DNA from: Ruminococcus flavefaciens FD-1
GTDB taxonomy: Bacteria; Bacillota; Clostridia; Oscillospirales; Ruminococcaceae
Direction of reading: 5' to 3'
Length of the DNA: 64,000 nt
Assembly: GCA_000174895.1 (NCBI GenBank)
Contig: ACOK01000117.1
Span: 112,615 to 176,614, forward strand
Under the pieces are notes generated by a model. The model was not told the DNA's origin and searched no databases. It saw only the letters and a program-made list of their open reading frames with translations. Shown here piece by piece: positions 19,908-28,879 of this stretch. Made by a program: the position numbers and the translations under genes. Every line of letters starts with the position of its first letter. Positions within the stretch are counted from its first letter, which is position 1.

Positions 19908-21572
19908 TCAAGCTGCCGTCAGCTTGTTGTTGATGGCGCTGACGAGGGCTTTGATGGAGGATTTGATGATATCGTCGTCGGTGCCTGCACCCCAGAAGCT
20001 GTTTCCATCCTTGTCAATGATCTCAACGTATGACACAGCCTTGGATGTCGAACCAACTTCAAGAGCGTGTTCAGAGTAGGAGCTGAGGCTGTATTCCAGT
20101 CCTGTACAGCTTCTTATGGCGTTGCTGACTGCGTCAAGACGTCCGTTTCCGCTGTCAACTGCGTGTATTCTTCGGCCGTTGAATACCACATCTATAGCCG
20201 CTGTGATAACGCCGTTCTGCTTGAAATGAGCGTGGGTAACGTCCAGCTTCTCCGTGATATCCACATAGTTTCTGCGGAAGATATCGTATACCTCGTCAGG
20301 GAGGAGTTCCTTGTGCTTGTGGTCGGAAACTCCTTTGACCATGTAGCCCACCTTTTCACGCATCTTCTTAGGCAGGTTATAGCCGAAGCGGGTTTCGAGG
20401 ATGTAGCCGATACCGCCCTTGCCTGACTGGCTGTTGATGCGGATAACATCTGCGGAATACTCTCTGCCGACGTCCTCGGGATCAAGCGGCAGATAGGGAA
20501 CTGTCCAGTGGCTGTCCTTCTTTTCTTCACGCCACTTCATGCCCTTTGCTATAGCGTCCTGATGCGAACCGCTGAATGCCGCAAATACAAGCTTTCCCGA
20601 GTAGGGCTGACGCTCGTTTATGTTCATTCTGGTCAGGCGTGTGTACAGCTCTGACAGCGACGGGATATCGCTCAGGTCCAGATTCGGCTCTACGCCCTGA
20701 GAGTACATATTCATGGCCAGTGTGATTATATCCACATTTCCCGTTCTTTCGCCGTTTCCGAAGAGAGTTCCCTCTACACGGTCAGCGCCTGCCAGAAGTC
20801 CCATTTCGGTATCAGCAACAGCACAGCCACGGTCATTGTGGGGATGGAGCGATACTATGACGTTCTCACGGTACTTCAGATTCTCGCACATATACTCCAC
20901 CTGATTTGCGTATACATGGGGCATCGACAGCTGAACTGTAACGGGGAGATTGATGATGACCTTATCCTCGGGAGTTGGCTGCCATACGTCCAGAACAGCG
21001 TTGCATATCTCCAGAGCGAATTCGGGCTCGGTGCCTGTGAAGCTTTCGGGGGAATATTCAAAGCGGAAATTTCCCTCATACTTCTCACGGTACTCCTTGC
21101 ACATCTTAGCGCCGTCAACGGCTATTTTGATTATCTCCTCCTTGCTTTTGCGGAAAACCTGTTCACGCTGAGCCACGGAGGTTGAGTTGTAGAGGTGAAC
21201 GATAGCGTTCTTACATCCTTTCAGAGCCTCGAAGGTCTTTTCGATGATATGTTCACGGGACTGAGTCAGCACCTGAATAGCCACATCGTCGGGGATGAGA
21301 TCCTGTTCGATCAGTGTGCGGCAGAAGTCGTACTCTGTCTCGGAAGCGGCAGGGAAGCCAATTTCAATTTCCTTGAAGCCGATCTCAACCAGCTTCTGGA
21401 AGAATTCCAGCTTTTCGCCCAGACTCATGGGGATAATGAGAGCCTGATTGCCGTCACGCAGGTCGACGCTGCACCAGTCGGGAGCCTTATCGATGTAGGA
21501 TTTTTTAGTCCAGTTCATAGAAGTTCTGGGTGCTTCAAAGAACTGACGGGTATACTTTTCTGCATTTTTCAT
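19908..21572 (-). CDS. leuA: 2-isopropylmalate synthase (LeuA2 type)
   Basis: About 554 residues from the ATG at 21572 (MKNAEKYTRQFF), eight bases after GGAGGT; the longer ORF to 21713 reads back through the T-box and is not real. DLRDGNQAL holds the first metal/substrate ligands, HPHNDRGCAVADTE the HxH metal site, and DRVEGTLFGNGERTGN the HMGL-like signature. The C-terminal regulatory domain (DVVFNGRRIHAVDSGNGRLDAVSNA) should bind leucine. It condenses acetyl-CoA with 2-oxoisovalerate. Regulated by the Leu T-box just upstream. Confidence 0.97.
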   Translation of the reverse strand: MKNAEKYTRQFFEAPRTSMNWTKKSYIDKAPDWCSVDLRDGNQALIIPMSLGEKLEFFQKLVEIGFKEIEIGFPAASETEYDFCRTLIEQDLIPDDVAIQVLTQSREHIIEKTFEALKGCKNAIVHLYNSTSVAQREQVFRKSKEEIIKIAVDGAKMCKEYREKYEGNFRFEYSPESFTGTEPEFALEICNAVLDVWQPTPEDKVIINLPVTVQLSMPHVYANQVEYMCENLKYRENVIVSLHPHNDRGCAVADTEMGLLAGADRVEGTLFGNGERTGNVDIITLAMNMYSQGVEPNLDLSDIPSLSELYTRLTRMNINERQPYSGKLVFAAFSGSHQDAIAKGMKWREEKKDSHWTVPYLPLDPEDVGREYSADVIRINSQSGKGGIGYILETRFGYNLPKKMREKVGYMVKGVSDHKHKELLPDEVYDIFRRNYVDITEKLDVTHAHFKQNGVITAAIDVVFNGRRIHAVDSGNGRLDAVSNAIRSCTGLEYSLSSYSEHALEVGSTSKAVSYVEIIDKDGNSFWGAGTDDDIIKSSIKALVSAINNKLTAA

Positions 21573-21599
21573 AAAGAAAACCTCCATTCCGATCCGTAA

Positions 21600-21903
21600 C
21601 AGGCTGATGGAGGGCAATAAAAAAGTCTCCTCCATGCCTTTGCATGAAAGAGACGAAGATACTAATATACTCCGTGGTACCACTCTTCTTGACGTAAAGA
21701 TACGCCCACTCATCTGCGTCGGATCAACGCATAGCTCTGTAACGGGAGCGCCCGTTCAAGCCTACCGGAAACGATAAGTTTCTTTGGGTTGACAGCTCAG
21801 GGATGAGTTATTTCCTGTAAGTGAATGCTGTCTTTCCACCGCCGACAGCTCTCTGTGAAACGCAGTACAAGCTTTGTTTCCCGTCATAGCCTTTTCAGAT
21901 TAT
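21600..21903 (-). ncRNA. T-box leader of leuA (Leu specifier)
   Basis: On the minus strand the leader contains the conserved T-box sequence with TGGTACCACGG (21682-21672), which belongs to the antiterminator and pairs with uncharged tRNA. It is followed by a terminator stem GTCTC...CATGC/GCATG...GAGAC (21654-21625) and a run of T (21624-21617). Upstream is a long stem I region; a CTC codon in the AACTCATC context near 21805 is the likely specifier and reads leucine. The RNA would let uncharged tRNA-Leu switch on leuA. Confidence 0.88.
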
Positions 21904-21909
21904 GATTCA

Positions 21910-21938
21910 ATTATACATCATTTGTTTTAGTTTGTCAA
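21910..21938 (-). promoter_or_regulatory. Consensus sigma-A promoter of the leuA T-box
   Basis: Minus strand TTGACA (21938-21933), exactly 17 bases, TATAAT (21915-21910). The start would fall a few bases before the T-box stem I. Confidence 0.85.
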
Positions 21939-21959
21939 GGGGAGAGCAGAAATTTATCA

Positions 21960-22190
21960 TGGAACGCTGTAGGGACGGCCATTGGCCGTCCTTTTAATGC
22001 ATAATTCGTAATTCGTAATGCGTAATTGTGGAGTCCGCTTTGCGAACGGATCGAAATTGTAGGGGCGCACCATGTGCGCCCTCAATATCATCCGCCCGTT
22101 ATTGTAGGGGACGCCGCACTTGACACGTGCCCAGCCCCTTTGTCACTGCGTGACATTTCCCCACACTGTGGGGAATCACCCGGCGTCCCA
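21960..22190. repeat. Intergenic repeats upstream of leuA, including inverted copy of the 80-bp block
   Basis: GTAGGGACGGCCATTGGCCG (21970), AATTCGTAATTCGTAATGCG (22003), GTAGGGGCGCACCATGTGCG (22060), then the reverse-oriented 80-bp block (22111-22187). No coding potential. Confidence 0.75.
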
Positions 22191-22253
22191 AAACAGGTTT
22201 TTTGACAAGCTGAAGGCCCCACAACTGTGGGGACTCAGTTATATCAGAAAATT

Positions 22254-22313
22254 CTCATATTAGGAAAGTATTAGGAAATTGAAAGAAAAACGGCAGCCTG
22301 AATACAGCTGCCG
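22254..22313 (-). terminator. Terminator downstream of the PL11 gene with a conserved trailing sequence
   Basis: Stem CGGCAGC / GCTGCCG (22291-22313); on the minus strand it is followed by TTTTTCTTTCAATTTCC. The 30 bases at 22254-22283 after the T-run are identical to 42788-42817 after an unrelated stem-loop next to the tRNA genes. Confidence 0.75.
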
Positions 22314-22376
22314 CATTACCTGATCTATCCCCTTACAAATATTTCAGTTTTCTATAAATAACAGGGTGCAGACCTG

Positions 22377-24377
22377 TTATTTTTTTATTATTGCAATATC
22401 GGGCGCAAAAGGCATATCCATCCCGTCTCCGATATAGAAGCTGGTCATGTGTGACTGGTAATAGCCCTTGGCGGTCATGCAGTTTCTATAGCACGGATCC
22501 TGCGCAAGACAAGGAAGTTTTATTTTTGTTTCGTCAGCAGTTGAAAGTATAACGAGCTTGGAATAATCTGCGCTTGTCATGATGACCTCTTCACGCCAGT
22601 CGCCGAGAATATCTCCGTAGAACATGGGAGCGCCTCTGTAGCTTCCTTTACAGTCTGTCATTTTCCATGTTGAAGCAATGCGGAGGGTAGCGGTATTCTT
22701 ATAGTCCCACTTTTCTATTTTTCCGTCATTGTATGATTCTGCAAGTGCATCGCCGTCCCACCAAAGTCTTATGGAAGGATAGAGATTGTCGGAGCTTATT
22801 TTCTTTCCTTCATTGGTGTAAAGTCCCTGGAATGACCAGCACTCATATCCTTCATAGCGAGGGTCTATATCGCCTACATTTCCTCTGCCTACGTCAATAA
22901 GTTCCTTTGTATCCTTTGAATAATTTGTCCAGATTATCTTTCCTGTAGCGGCATTGTATATGTATTCGAGCAAGCCGCCGGTGTGCCGCTGCTGAACGCC
23001 GTATCCCATCATCTGTTTGCCGTTGTTTGCGTTTTTGAATGAGCCTACGAACCAACGGTCGCCGTGGATAATATCGTCCATGTGATACCTCAGCTTTCCG
23101 TTTCCGTCGATACAGTATCCCATGTGGAGCACTTCATCCTTGCCGTCGTAGTCATCATCTGCAACTCTTATCTGATGAGCCTCGGCATAGCTGTTCTTAT
23201 TATCATACTTCCAGCGCATAGTGAACTTTCCGTTCTCATATCCGTATGCTGCATTGATGCTGTTGAAGGATTTGTTTTTATTCCGGTTTTTTAACCAGCA
23301 GATAACGCTGGGATTCACGCCGTCAAGATAGCCTATCTCCATCATACACGCCATAGGACCTATCTTGATATAGTCGTCAGGCACAGGAGCTTCTGCTTTA
23401 AGTGCGCCGGTCCTTCCGTCGATCACAGCGATAGCCTGTGCATTGGTCTTGGTGTTCTTATAGGTCTTTCCGTCACCGAATTTCACTCCGTCAGCAATAC
23501 GCACGATAACATCGCAGTATCCGTCGCTGTCCATATCATAAGTGGTAACACCGTCCCACATACCCACATCTATAGTTGAAGCGCCGGGAGTGATGTTGTT
23601 CTTGTTCTCACTGTTTACACCCATGTCAACGGTCCACAGGTAAGTGCCGTCATTGAGATATGCTTCGAGTTTCTGATTGTTGTCAGCACAGCGGTCAACG
23701 AGGTAGTCGTAAGCACCGTCACCATTGAAATCACCGGCCCAGACGAAATGTATCTCGCCGCCCTTTTTAATGTCAAGTATCTGTACCTGTGCAGTTGAAT
23801 TGCCTTTCAGTGTATAGCTTCCGTCAGTATCCGATTCTTTGCCGTTTACGACCGCTTTGACTGCATAGGTATTGTTCTTTTTCAGGTCAGCAGTCTTGTC
23901 GGTGAAATTGGTGCTGTCTGTTATGGGCTTATCATTCAGCTTGACGCTCTTTCCGTCAGTAGTACGATAAACATTGAAAGCCATACCGTCGGCATCGTCA
24001 GCAAGGCTTCTCCAGCTTACGAATATATTTTTGCCGGTGCTGACAGCATAAACACCTCGGTCAAGATATTCCATTTTGCGCTTGCCCTCTTTTTCGGGCT
24101 GAACCGGAGTAACTGCGGGCTCCGGGTCTGTTGCAGGCTCTGAGATCTCAGGTGCATTATAGCTCAATTTGTAATATGGCTGAATATCGACATTCTTGCC
24201 AAGCAGAAAATCCTGCATCAGCTGACCGTCGGCAGCATCTGTATTTCCATCAGCATTCATGTCGGCAATGCCAGGCAGCGGATCCTCTGTGCCCTCAGCA
24301 AGCAGCTGTCTCAGGCGGATCATATCCATGCAGTTTACCACGCCGTTAAAATCAAGATCGCCCCTTATCCAGGAGTA
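22377..24377 (-). pseudogene. Rhamnogalacturonan lyase-like (PL11) catalytic part with dockerin, cut off from its signal peptide by an in-frame TAA
   Basis: The frame is open upstream to the TAA at 24378-24380 and continues the CBM13 ORF exactly: after the stop it reads YSWIRGDLDFNGVVNCMDMI. Residues to about 60 form a type I dockerin with two Ca-loops (DLDFNGVVNCMD, DMNADGNTDAADG). A Pro/Glu linker follows, then a PL11-type catalytic domain (RGVYAVSTGKNIFVSWRSLADD, HFVWAGDFNGDGAYDYLVDR, DMDSDGYCDVIVRIADG, WREEVIMTS) of about 550 residues. PL11 enzymes cleave the rhamnogalacturonan I backbone by beta-elimination. The first ATG (24341) lies inside the dockerin and has no good ribosome site, so the fragment would lack secretion if initiated alone. 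Either a nonsense mutation, sequence error or read-through. Confidence 0.75.
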
Positions 24378-24932
24378 TTAATGTCCAACAGGTGTGATGT
24401 CAAAGCGCTGGTTATCGCTTCCCTGATACTTGTACTGGTGAATGTTAGCGCCGTCTGATCTGCTCTTTCCTTTAACATCAAGTGCGGAAGCACCTTCAGA
24501 GCATTTTGTTGTCAGGTAATAGGCTGAACCGTCCCATTCAATGCTGAAAAGCTGAGCGTCGCCGCCTGTATATTCAGCTATGCAGATGTTTCCGCCGTTA
24601 AGTGCGGAAGGCTCCGCCACTGTAAGAGCCATGCTGCGGTCAGAACCGGGAACCAGTCTGTAATATCCATTTCCATTTCTGATAATAAGCCAGCTCTGCG
24701 AAGCTCCTTCTGCCTGGGCAGACTGCATTACGTTTCCGTCGCTGTCGGCTGTCATGAGCTTTCCACTGAGTTTATTGACTATGTTATACTCTGCGCCGCT
24801 AAGTATAGTATCGCTTACAACAGCGGCACGATCTGGTTCCGCTGCGTTTATTACAGCAGGTACAAATTGCATTGACTGAACTGCTATTACAGCAGACAGT
24901 GCCAGCGATACTGCTTTGACATTCCTTTTCAT
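24378..24932 (-). CDS. Signal peptide plus ricin-type CBM13 domain; N-terminal part of the split PL11 enzyme
   Basis: 184 residues from the ATG at 24932, which follows GAGGAGG; the upstream frame to 25061 runs into the promoter. MKRNVKAVSLALSAVIAVQS is a secretion signal. Residues about 40-184 form one ricin B-like (CBM13) domain with the repeats YNIVNKLSGKLM, QSWLIIRNGNGYYRLV and QLFSIEWDGSAYYL, ending QRFDITPVGH. The TAA at 24378 interrupts a frame that otherwise continues into dockerin and PL11 domains. Alone it would be a secreted carbohydrate-binding protein without a catalytic or cell-anchoring part. Confidence 0.75.
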   Translation of the reverse strand: MKRNVKAVSLALSAVIAVQSMQFVPAVINAAEPDRAAVVSDTILSGAEYNIVNKLSGKLMTADSDGNVMQSAQAEGASQSWLIIRNGNGYYRLVPGSDRSMALTVAEPSALNGGNICIAEYTGGDAQLFSIEWDGSAYYLTTKCSEGASALDVKGKSRSDGANIHQYKYQGSDNQRFDITPVGH

Positions 24933-25032
24933 AAAAGCCTCCTCATTCATACCTGCTATCCGCCTGATACCGGCATATTCTTCACATCCAATCCGGCAGA
25001 TACAGGAGCATTTCAACGTTTTCGCTATATCC

Positions 25033-25061
25033 ATTATATACCCGAAGTAAATTGATTTCAA
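25033..25061 (-). promoter_or_regulatory. Predicted sigma-A promoter of the CBM13/PL11 gene
   Basis: Minus strand TTGAAA (25061-25056), 17 bases, TATAAT (25038-25033), giving a leader of about 95 bases before the ATG at 24932. Confidence 0.7.
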
Positions 25062-25118
25062 TATCCTTGTAATTTAAACCGTTCTTCTTGAAATACGACT
25101 GATCCAACTCCCGGTTTA

Positions 25119-25159
25119 GAAAAAAATACCGCACAAAGGCTTTCTTTGTGCGGTATTTT
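25119..25159. terminator. Bidirectional-type terminator after the XRE/wHTH gene
   Basis: Perfect 15-bp stem AAATACCGCACAAAG / CTTTGTGCGGTATTT (25124-25158), flanked by A-run and T-run. It ends the minus-strand regulator transcript just before the PL11 promoter. Confidence 0.88.
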
Positions 25160-25169
25160 TCGGAACGTG

Positions 25170-25694
25170 TTATTTTTCGTTTTCTTTCCAGAATGAGACC
25201 TCAGGAAGTGAGTTGTCCATCTTGCCTGTTTCGTCCTTGAATACTCCCAGGGAATAATCGTCATAGGAAGGATCCCATGCGCCGAAATAGCTGCATATAC
25301 TCTGAGCAAGTACAAGTATGACCGGCAAAGCTTGATTATGTGTATAGCCATACATGATCTGTGATTTTTCGGTCATGTCAACACTTACTCTCCATACAAT
25401 TCCGAGGCGGTTAAGGCGGTCGATAACATACTGCACCTTCTCAACGGGAATGTTCAGCCTTTTTGAGATAATGGGAACGGAGTGCATTTTGTTGCGTCTT
25501 CCGCCTCCGAGATAGCTTACGATACGGATTCCGTCCTCATCAGAAATAGTGTAGAAAAGCCGTGCCATGTTCTTCATGTTGGTGAAATAGTTGTTCACTC
25601 CGTTTTCGGGCGTTTCCAGATAAACAAAATAGCGAAGATCCGGGTTTAATCTTTCAATAGCGATGTCGTAATCGGTTTTGATCCCGGCGTATGT
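25170..25694 (-). pseudogene. C-terminal winged-helix-like part of a split XRE regulator
   Basis: The frame runs open from the TAA at 25695-25697 down to 25170 and reads TYAGIKTDYDIAIERLNPDL straight after it, which looks like continuing protein. The only possible start codon further in is the GTG at 25598, with no proper ribosome site. Residues with HSVPIISKRLNIPVEKVQYV and IDRLNRLGIVWRVSVD look like a winged-helix DNA-binding fold, and the rest is hydrophobic-aromatic. I read it as the C-terminal domain of the upstream HTH gene, separated by a nonsense codon. No known family assigned. Confidence 0.6.
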
Positions 25695-26066
25695 TTATTT
25701 GTCATAATCCTTATTTATATCCCTTGGCGCAGTGAATGACGGATTATAGGCATAGATAGCGGAATAAAACAGTTGTATCATGAACTTTGAACGCTTATCA
25801 GGTGATAAAGACTGGATCCTGTCATGCACCAGCTGAAATATGTCGATCTCGGCATCGCCGGATCTGTTTCCGAACAGCGAATCTATGGAAGTATTGAGAG
25901 CTTTGGCTATATCAGGAAGTAATTCCGGGTCAGGATAGCTTGATTTTTCCCATTTTGATACAGCCTGGGAAGAAACATTTATTTTCTGTGCCAGCATTTC
26001 CTGAGTAAGTCCCAGTTCCTTGCGTCTTTTGGCAAGATTAGAATGGAAGGATTTCTTTGTTGTCAT
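25695..26066 (-). CDS. XRE-family transcriptional regulator (N-terminal part if the TAA is a mutation)
   Basis: 123 residues. Residues 8-62 form a Cro/C1-type helix-turn-helix (LAKRRKELGLTQEMLAQKIN, VSSQAVSKWEKSSYPDPELL, IAKALNTSIDSLFG). The tail ends DINKDYDK then TAA. AGGAG precedes the ATG. It sits between two dockerin enzymes and could regulate the neighbouring PL11 or GH10 genes, but this is inferred from position only. The same frame continues for 175 codons after the stop. Confidence 0.8.
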   Translation of the reverse strand: MTTKKSFHSNLAKRRKELGLTQEMLAQKINVSSQAVSKWEKSSYPDPELLPDIAKALNTSIDSLFGNRSGDAEIDIFQLVHDRIQSLSPDKRSKFMIQLFYSAIYAYNPSFTAPRDINKDYDK

Positions 26067-26154
26067 TATTATATCTCCTGTCGAAAAGAGTTTATAACTT
26101 TTATATAAATATTATAGCACATCTGTTCAGGAAAAGCAATAATGACATGAAGAA

Positions 26155-26189
26155 GCAAAAAACCACCCTGACTGAGTCAGTGTGGTTTT
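26155..26189 (-). terminator. Terminator of the GH10 xylanase gene
   Basis: Stem AAACCAC / GTGGTTT (26160-26188) around an inner CTGACTGAGTCAG palindrome; on the minus strand it is followed by TTTTTTGCTT. It lies 15 bases past the stop codon. Confidence 0.85.
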
Positions 26190-26203
26190 CTGGGCTATAC
26201 AGG

Positions 26204-28579
26204 TTAATTTGCAGGAAATTCTCTTATCCGGCCAAGCAGAAATTTCTGGAGCAGTACAGCGTCGTTGATCTCGAATTTTCCGCTGCCGTCCACATCAGCT
26301 GCCTTTGATTCTCCGTCAGAGCCGAAATCGTCCACAAGTCCCTGTTTGGCAAGGATCATATCGAACACGGTTATACGCTTGTCACCGTCGATGTCACCCA
26401 GGATCATTTCCTGCTGAGTTGGGATCTCAGGCTGTCCGGCGCCATTTATGACTGTTCCGGCAACTGCTCCGATGGTCTCGTCTATATAGAAATTGTTGGC
26501 GGTGTCGGCGGTCTCCACATAGATGCTCATATCCGAAGCGCCATCGGGTATCTTGTAAGCAGTATTCTCAAGCTGCACCCACTGTTCTTTAATTCCAGTG
26601 CCCTCAGCAATGGTGGAATATCTTGCCTTGCCTTCACTGTCAGTGTATTGCAGTTTAAGATAGAATTTATCTCCGTCATCACCGTCAAAGTAGGTAACAT
26701 TCGTACTGAAGCTGTACTCATTTCCGGGCAGGAACGCTCTTGTGTCAAGGGCATAGGAAGCGCCGTGCCAGGAAGAAGTCCGCTCCCTTACCAGAAGCGA
26801 CTGCGGACTTTCAAAGCCCTTTCTTCCGCTGACCAGAATCTCGGCACTGCCTCTTGCTGACCAGCCGTCAGTGCCGTCCTCGAAGGTGCTGTGGAAATAC
26901 CAGCCGTTCTCATCTGGTTCCACAGTCTGCGGAACAACAATCTCTCCCCATTCCGAACCGTGGATCATTCCGGTCAGCCTCTCATAAGCCAGCTTGGGCT
27001 TTACGTTGTCATCAAAGAGAAGCGGCTTGTTCTCGGCGCCTATCCAGGACAGCTTGTCGTAAAGTCCCCACATACATATAGCCTTTACTCGTCCGTTGGA
27101 TTGAGGAGAATCGTTCCAGTCCATTGCAGCCCGGAATATCGCCTCATACTTGTCCGCCTGATCCTGGAGAGTGTATTTGCCCTTTTCAAGACTTATGTCA
27201 AGCTCGGTTATCTGAACATCGCAGCCGATAGAAAGGAACTTCTTCATTGCCTTGATGTAGGATTCTGTTCCACCAAAGCCGGTCTTGTTGGCAGAAATGT
27301 GTGACTGCATACCGATACCGTCAAGGACGCCCTTCTCATAAAGCGGTTTGCACAGATCGTATATCCGGTCACGCTTTCCGTCCCAGTATTCGTTGTAGTC
27401 ATTGTAGTAGAGGTCACAGTCGTCAGGGGCGTATTTCTTTGCGTATGTGAACGCCTTCTCAACATAGCTGTTATCTCCGTATATCTGCACCCATGCAGAG
27501 GAACCGTTATCGACCTTATGGTCACCGGCTTTGCGGATACCTTTGTTATTGTCAATGAGATCCTGCGTATTCGCAACGCACTCATTGCACACATCGTAAG
27601 CGTACAGATCCAGCTTCGGATACTGCCTGCCTATCTCCTCAAAAACTGTTTTTATGTAGTTTTCGAGGCGCTTGTCCATTGTGGACTTGTCCACCCACGC
27701 TCCGTTGTTGTCGAAATCCTTCTTGAAGAACCAGCTGGGAGTCTGGGCGTGCCAGACTAAGGTGTGTCCACGGAGACCGATATTGTTTGCCTGGCAGAAA
27801 TCCAGTATGGACGCACAGCTTTTCAGCGAGATCCCCACGTTATCGCCGCTGCTCCGGGACTGAACCATGAGGTAGTCCGGTTTCATCTGGTTTCCGCAGG
27901 TGATGCTGTTGTACTCCTTCATTATCATAGCTGTCAGCTTGCTGTCCTTGACGGTCTCGTTGTTAAGGGTATTGCCCACACGGAAATAAGATGCAAACTC
28001 GTCTTTCAGTCCTTTTTCATCTGCGGCATAAGCCGTATTGACTGGCTTGTCGGCAGTTATCCTTACATCATCAAATGAAAAATCGTCAGTTGAATCTGTT
28101 GTGATTGTCAGAAGATATCCGCAGGTATTTTCGGGAGCCTTGAAAGAAGCTCTGAGTTCCGTCCAGGTGTCTGCCTTGGTGTCAGAGGTCAACAATCCGG
28201 TTGTTGTCTCTTTTCCTGTTTTCTCATCGGCGTAGGTCAGCGTAACATGAAATTTTTCAGCTTTTGTGCTGTAGACCTTTACGCTGTAATCATATTCCGT
28301 ATCGCCTGAAAGATAGAACCCTTTAGCTGATGATGCGCCGTCAAATGGCGAAGTTCTTCCGGCGACCTTCATTCCCCTTGATAGATCTGCTCCGCAGCCG
28401 TCTTCAGCAGTAAGCACGACATTGTCGGCATTGCCGTACCAGCCGCCGTAGCTCTCCTCAAAATCGTTGTACACTACCTCCGCAGCCTGTGAAGTCCACG
28501 GAACTATCGGAGCCCATGTAAGCGATGATACACTTACTGCAGCAGCCGCAATTACAGACCAGAATTGTCTTTTTTTCAT
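26204..28579 (-). CDS. Secreted GH10 endo-1,4-beta-xylanase with CBM22-like modules and dockerin
   Basis: 791 residues from the ATG at 28579 (MKKRQFWSVI), after AGAGGTGAG. Order: signal peptide (about 1-33, ending SQAAE), CBM22-like module (about 36-178), GH10 barrel (about 185-530), a second CBM22-like module (about 545-690) and a C-terminal type I dockerin (GDIDGDKRITVFD and DVDGSGKFEINDAV). GH10 landmarks: LRGHTLVWHAQTPSWFF, acid/base Glu333 in DVCNEC and nucleophile Glu459 in ITELDIS. It should depolymerise xylan and be displayed on a cellulosome-like scaffold. Own promoter upstream and terminator downstream. Confidence 0.95.
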   Translation of the reverse strand: MKKRQFWSVIAAAAVSVSSLTWAPIVPWTSQAAEVVYNDFEESYGGWYGNADNVVLTAEDGCGADLSRGMKVAGRTSPFDGASSAKGFYLSGDTEYDYSVKVYSTKAEKFHVTLTYADEKTGKETTTGLLTSDTKADTWTELRASFKAPENTCGYLLTITTDSTDDFSFDDVRITADKPVNTAYAADEKGLKDEFASYFRVGNTLNNETVKDSKLTAMIMKEYNSITCGNQMKPDYLMVQSRSSGDNVGISLKSCASILDFCQANNIGLRGHTLVWHAQTPSWFFKKDFDNNGAWVDKSTMDKRLENYIKTVFEEIGRQYPKLDLYAYDVCNECVANTQDLIDNNKGIRKAGDHKVDNGSSAWVQIYGDNSYVEKAFTYAKKYAPDDCDLYYNDYNEYWDGKRDRIYDLCKPLYEKGVLDGIGMQSHISANKTGFGGTESYIKAMKKFLSIGCDVQITELDISLEKGKYTLQDQADKYEAIFRAAMDWNDSPQSNGRVKAICMWGLYDKLSWIGAENKPLLFDDNVKPKLAYERLTGMIHGSEWGEIVVPQTVEPDENGWYFHSTFEDGTDGWSARGSAEILVSGRKGFESPQSLLVRERTSSWHGASYALDTRAFLPGNEYSFSTNVTYFDGDDGDKFYLKLQYTDSEGKARYSTIAEGTGIKEQWVQLENTAYKIPDGASDMSIYVETADTANNFYIDETIGAVAGTVINGAGQPEIPTQQEMILGDIDGDKRITVFDMILAKQGLVDDFGSDGESKAADVDGSGKFEINDAVLLQKFLLGRIREFPAN

Positions 28580-28616
28580 TTTCTCACCTCTTGAAAATCT
28601 CATGTTCGATATTTTT

Positions 28617-28646
28617 ATTATACATAATACAGCGGAAGGTTTTCAA
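28617..28646 (-). promoter_or_regulatory. Predicted promoter of the xylanase gene
   Basis: Minus strand TTGAAA (28646-28641), 18 bases, TATAAT (28622-28617), about 30 bases before the ATG. The rest of 28647-28829 shows no gene. Confidence 0.7.
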
Positions 28647-28829
28647 TAAAGTTGCAGTTGAACAGATGTACTTGCTGTCACAGAGAATCAACTGCCGGTT
28701 GAATTGGAGTAATATTTGCTGATGAAACGTTTGTAAATGAGGCTTCTTTGATCTGAGAACGATTTTATATTGATGTACCAATTAAATCTTGAAGAATAGA
28801 TGCGCAGGATTTTTGTCGTGAGACAAGGC

Positions 28830-28867
28830 AGAAATCCTTGCCTTGCTGACGCAAGGCAAGGATTTCT
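28830..28867. terminator. Perfect 17-bp stem-loop after the TetR gene
   Basis: AGAAATCCTTGCCTTGC and its exact complement around a TGAC loop. It follows the tetR stop (28880) but lacks a clean T-run on the minus strand, so it may be a Rho-type or processing hairpin rather than a classical terminator. Confidence 0.6.
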
Positions 28868-28879
28868 AACGCAGTAAGA

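Noticed and set aside
21573..21713. Extended N terminus of LeuA
   Set aside because: It translates the T-box terminator and antiterminator; the ATG at 21572 has a strong ribosome site and gives the normal N terminus.
22377..26066. Alternative genetic code or general TAA recoding
   Set aside because: TAA ends many intact genes in the window (cysS, rlmH, leuD and the NifK-like gene, for example), so it is a normal stop codon; local mutation or error is simpler.
28830..28867. Stem-loop as an attachment site or origin
   Set aside because: It is a single perfect hairpin after a gene stop with no matching core elsewhere in the window and no integrase nearby.
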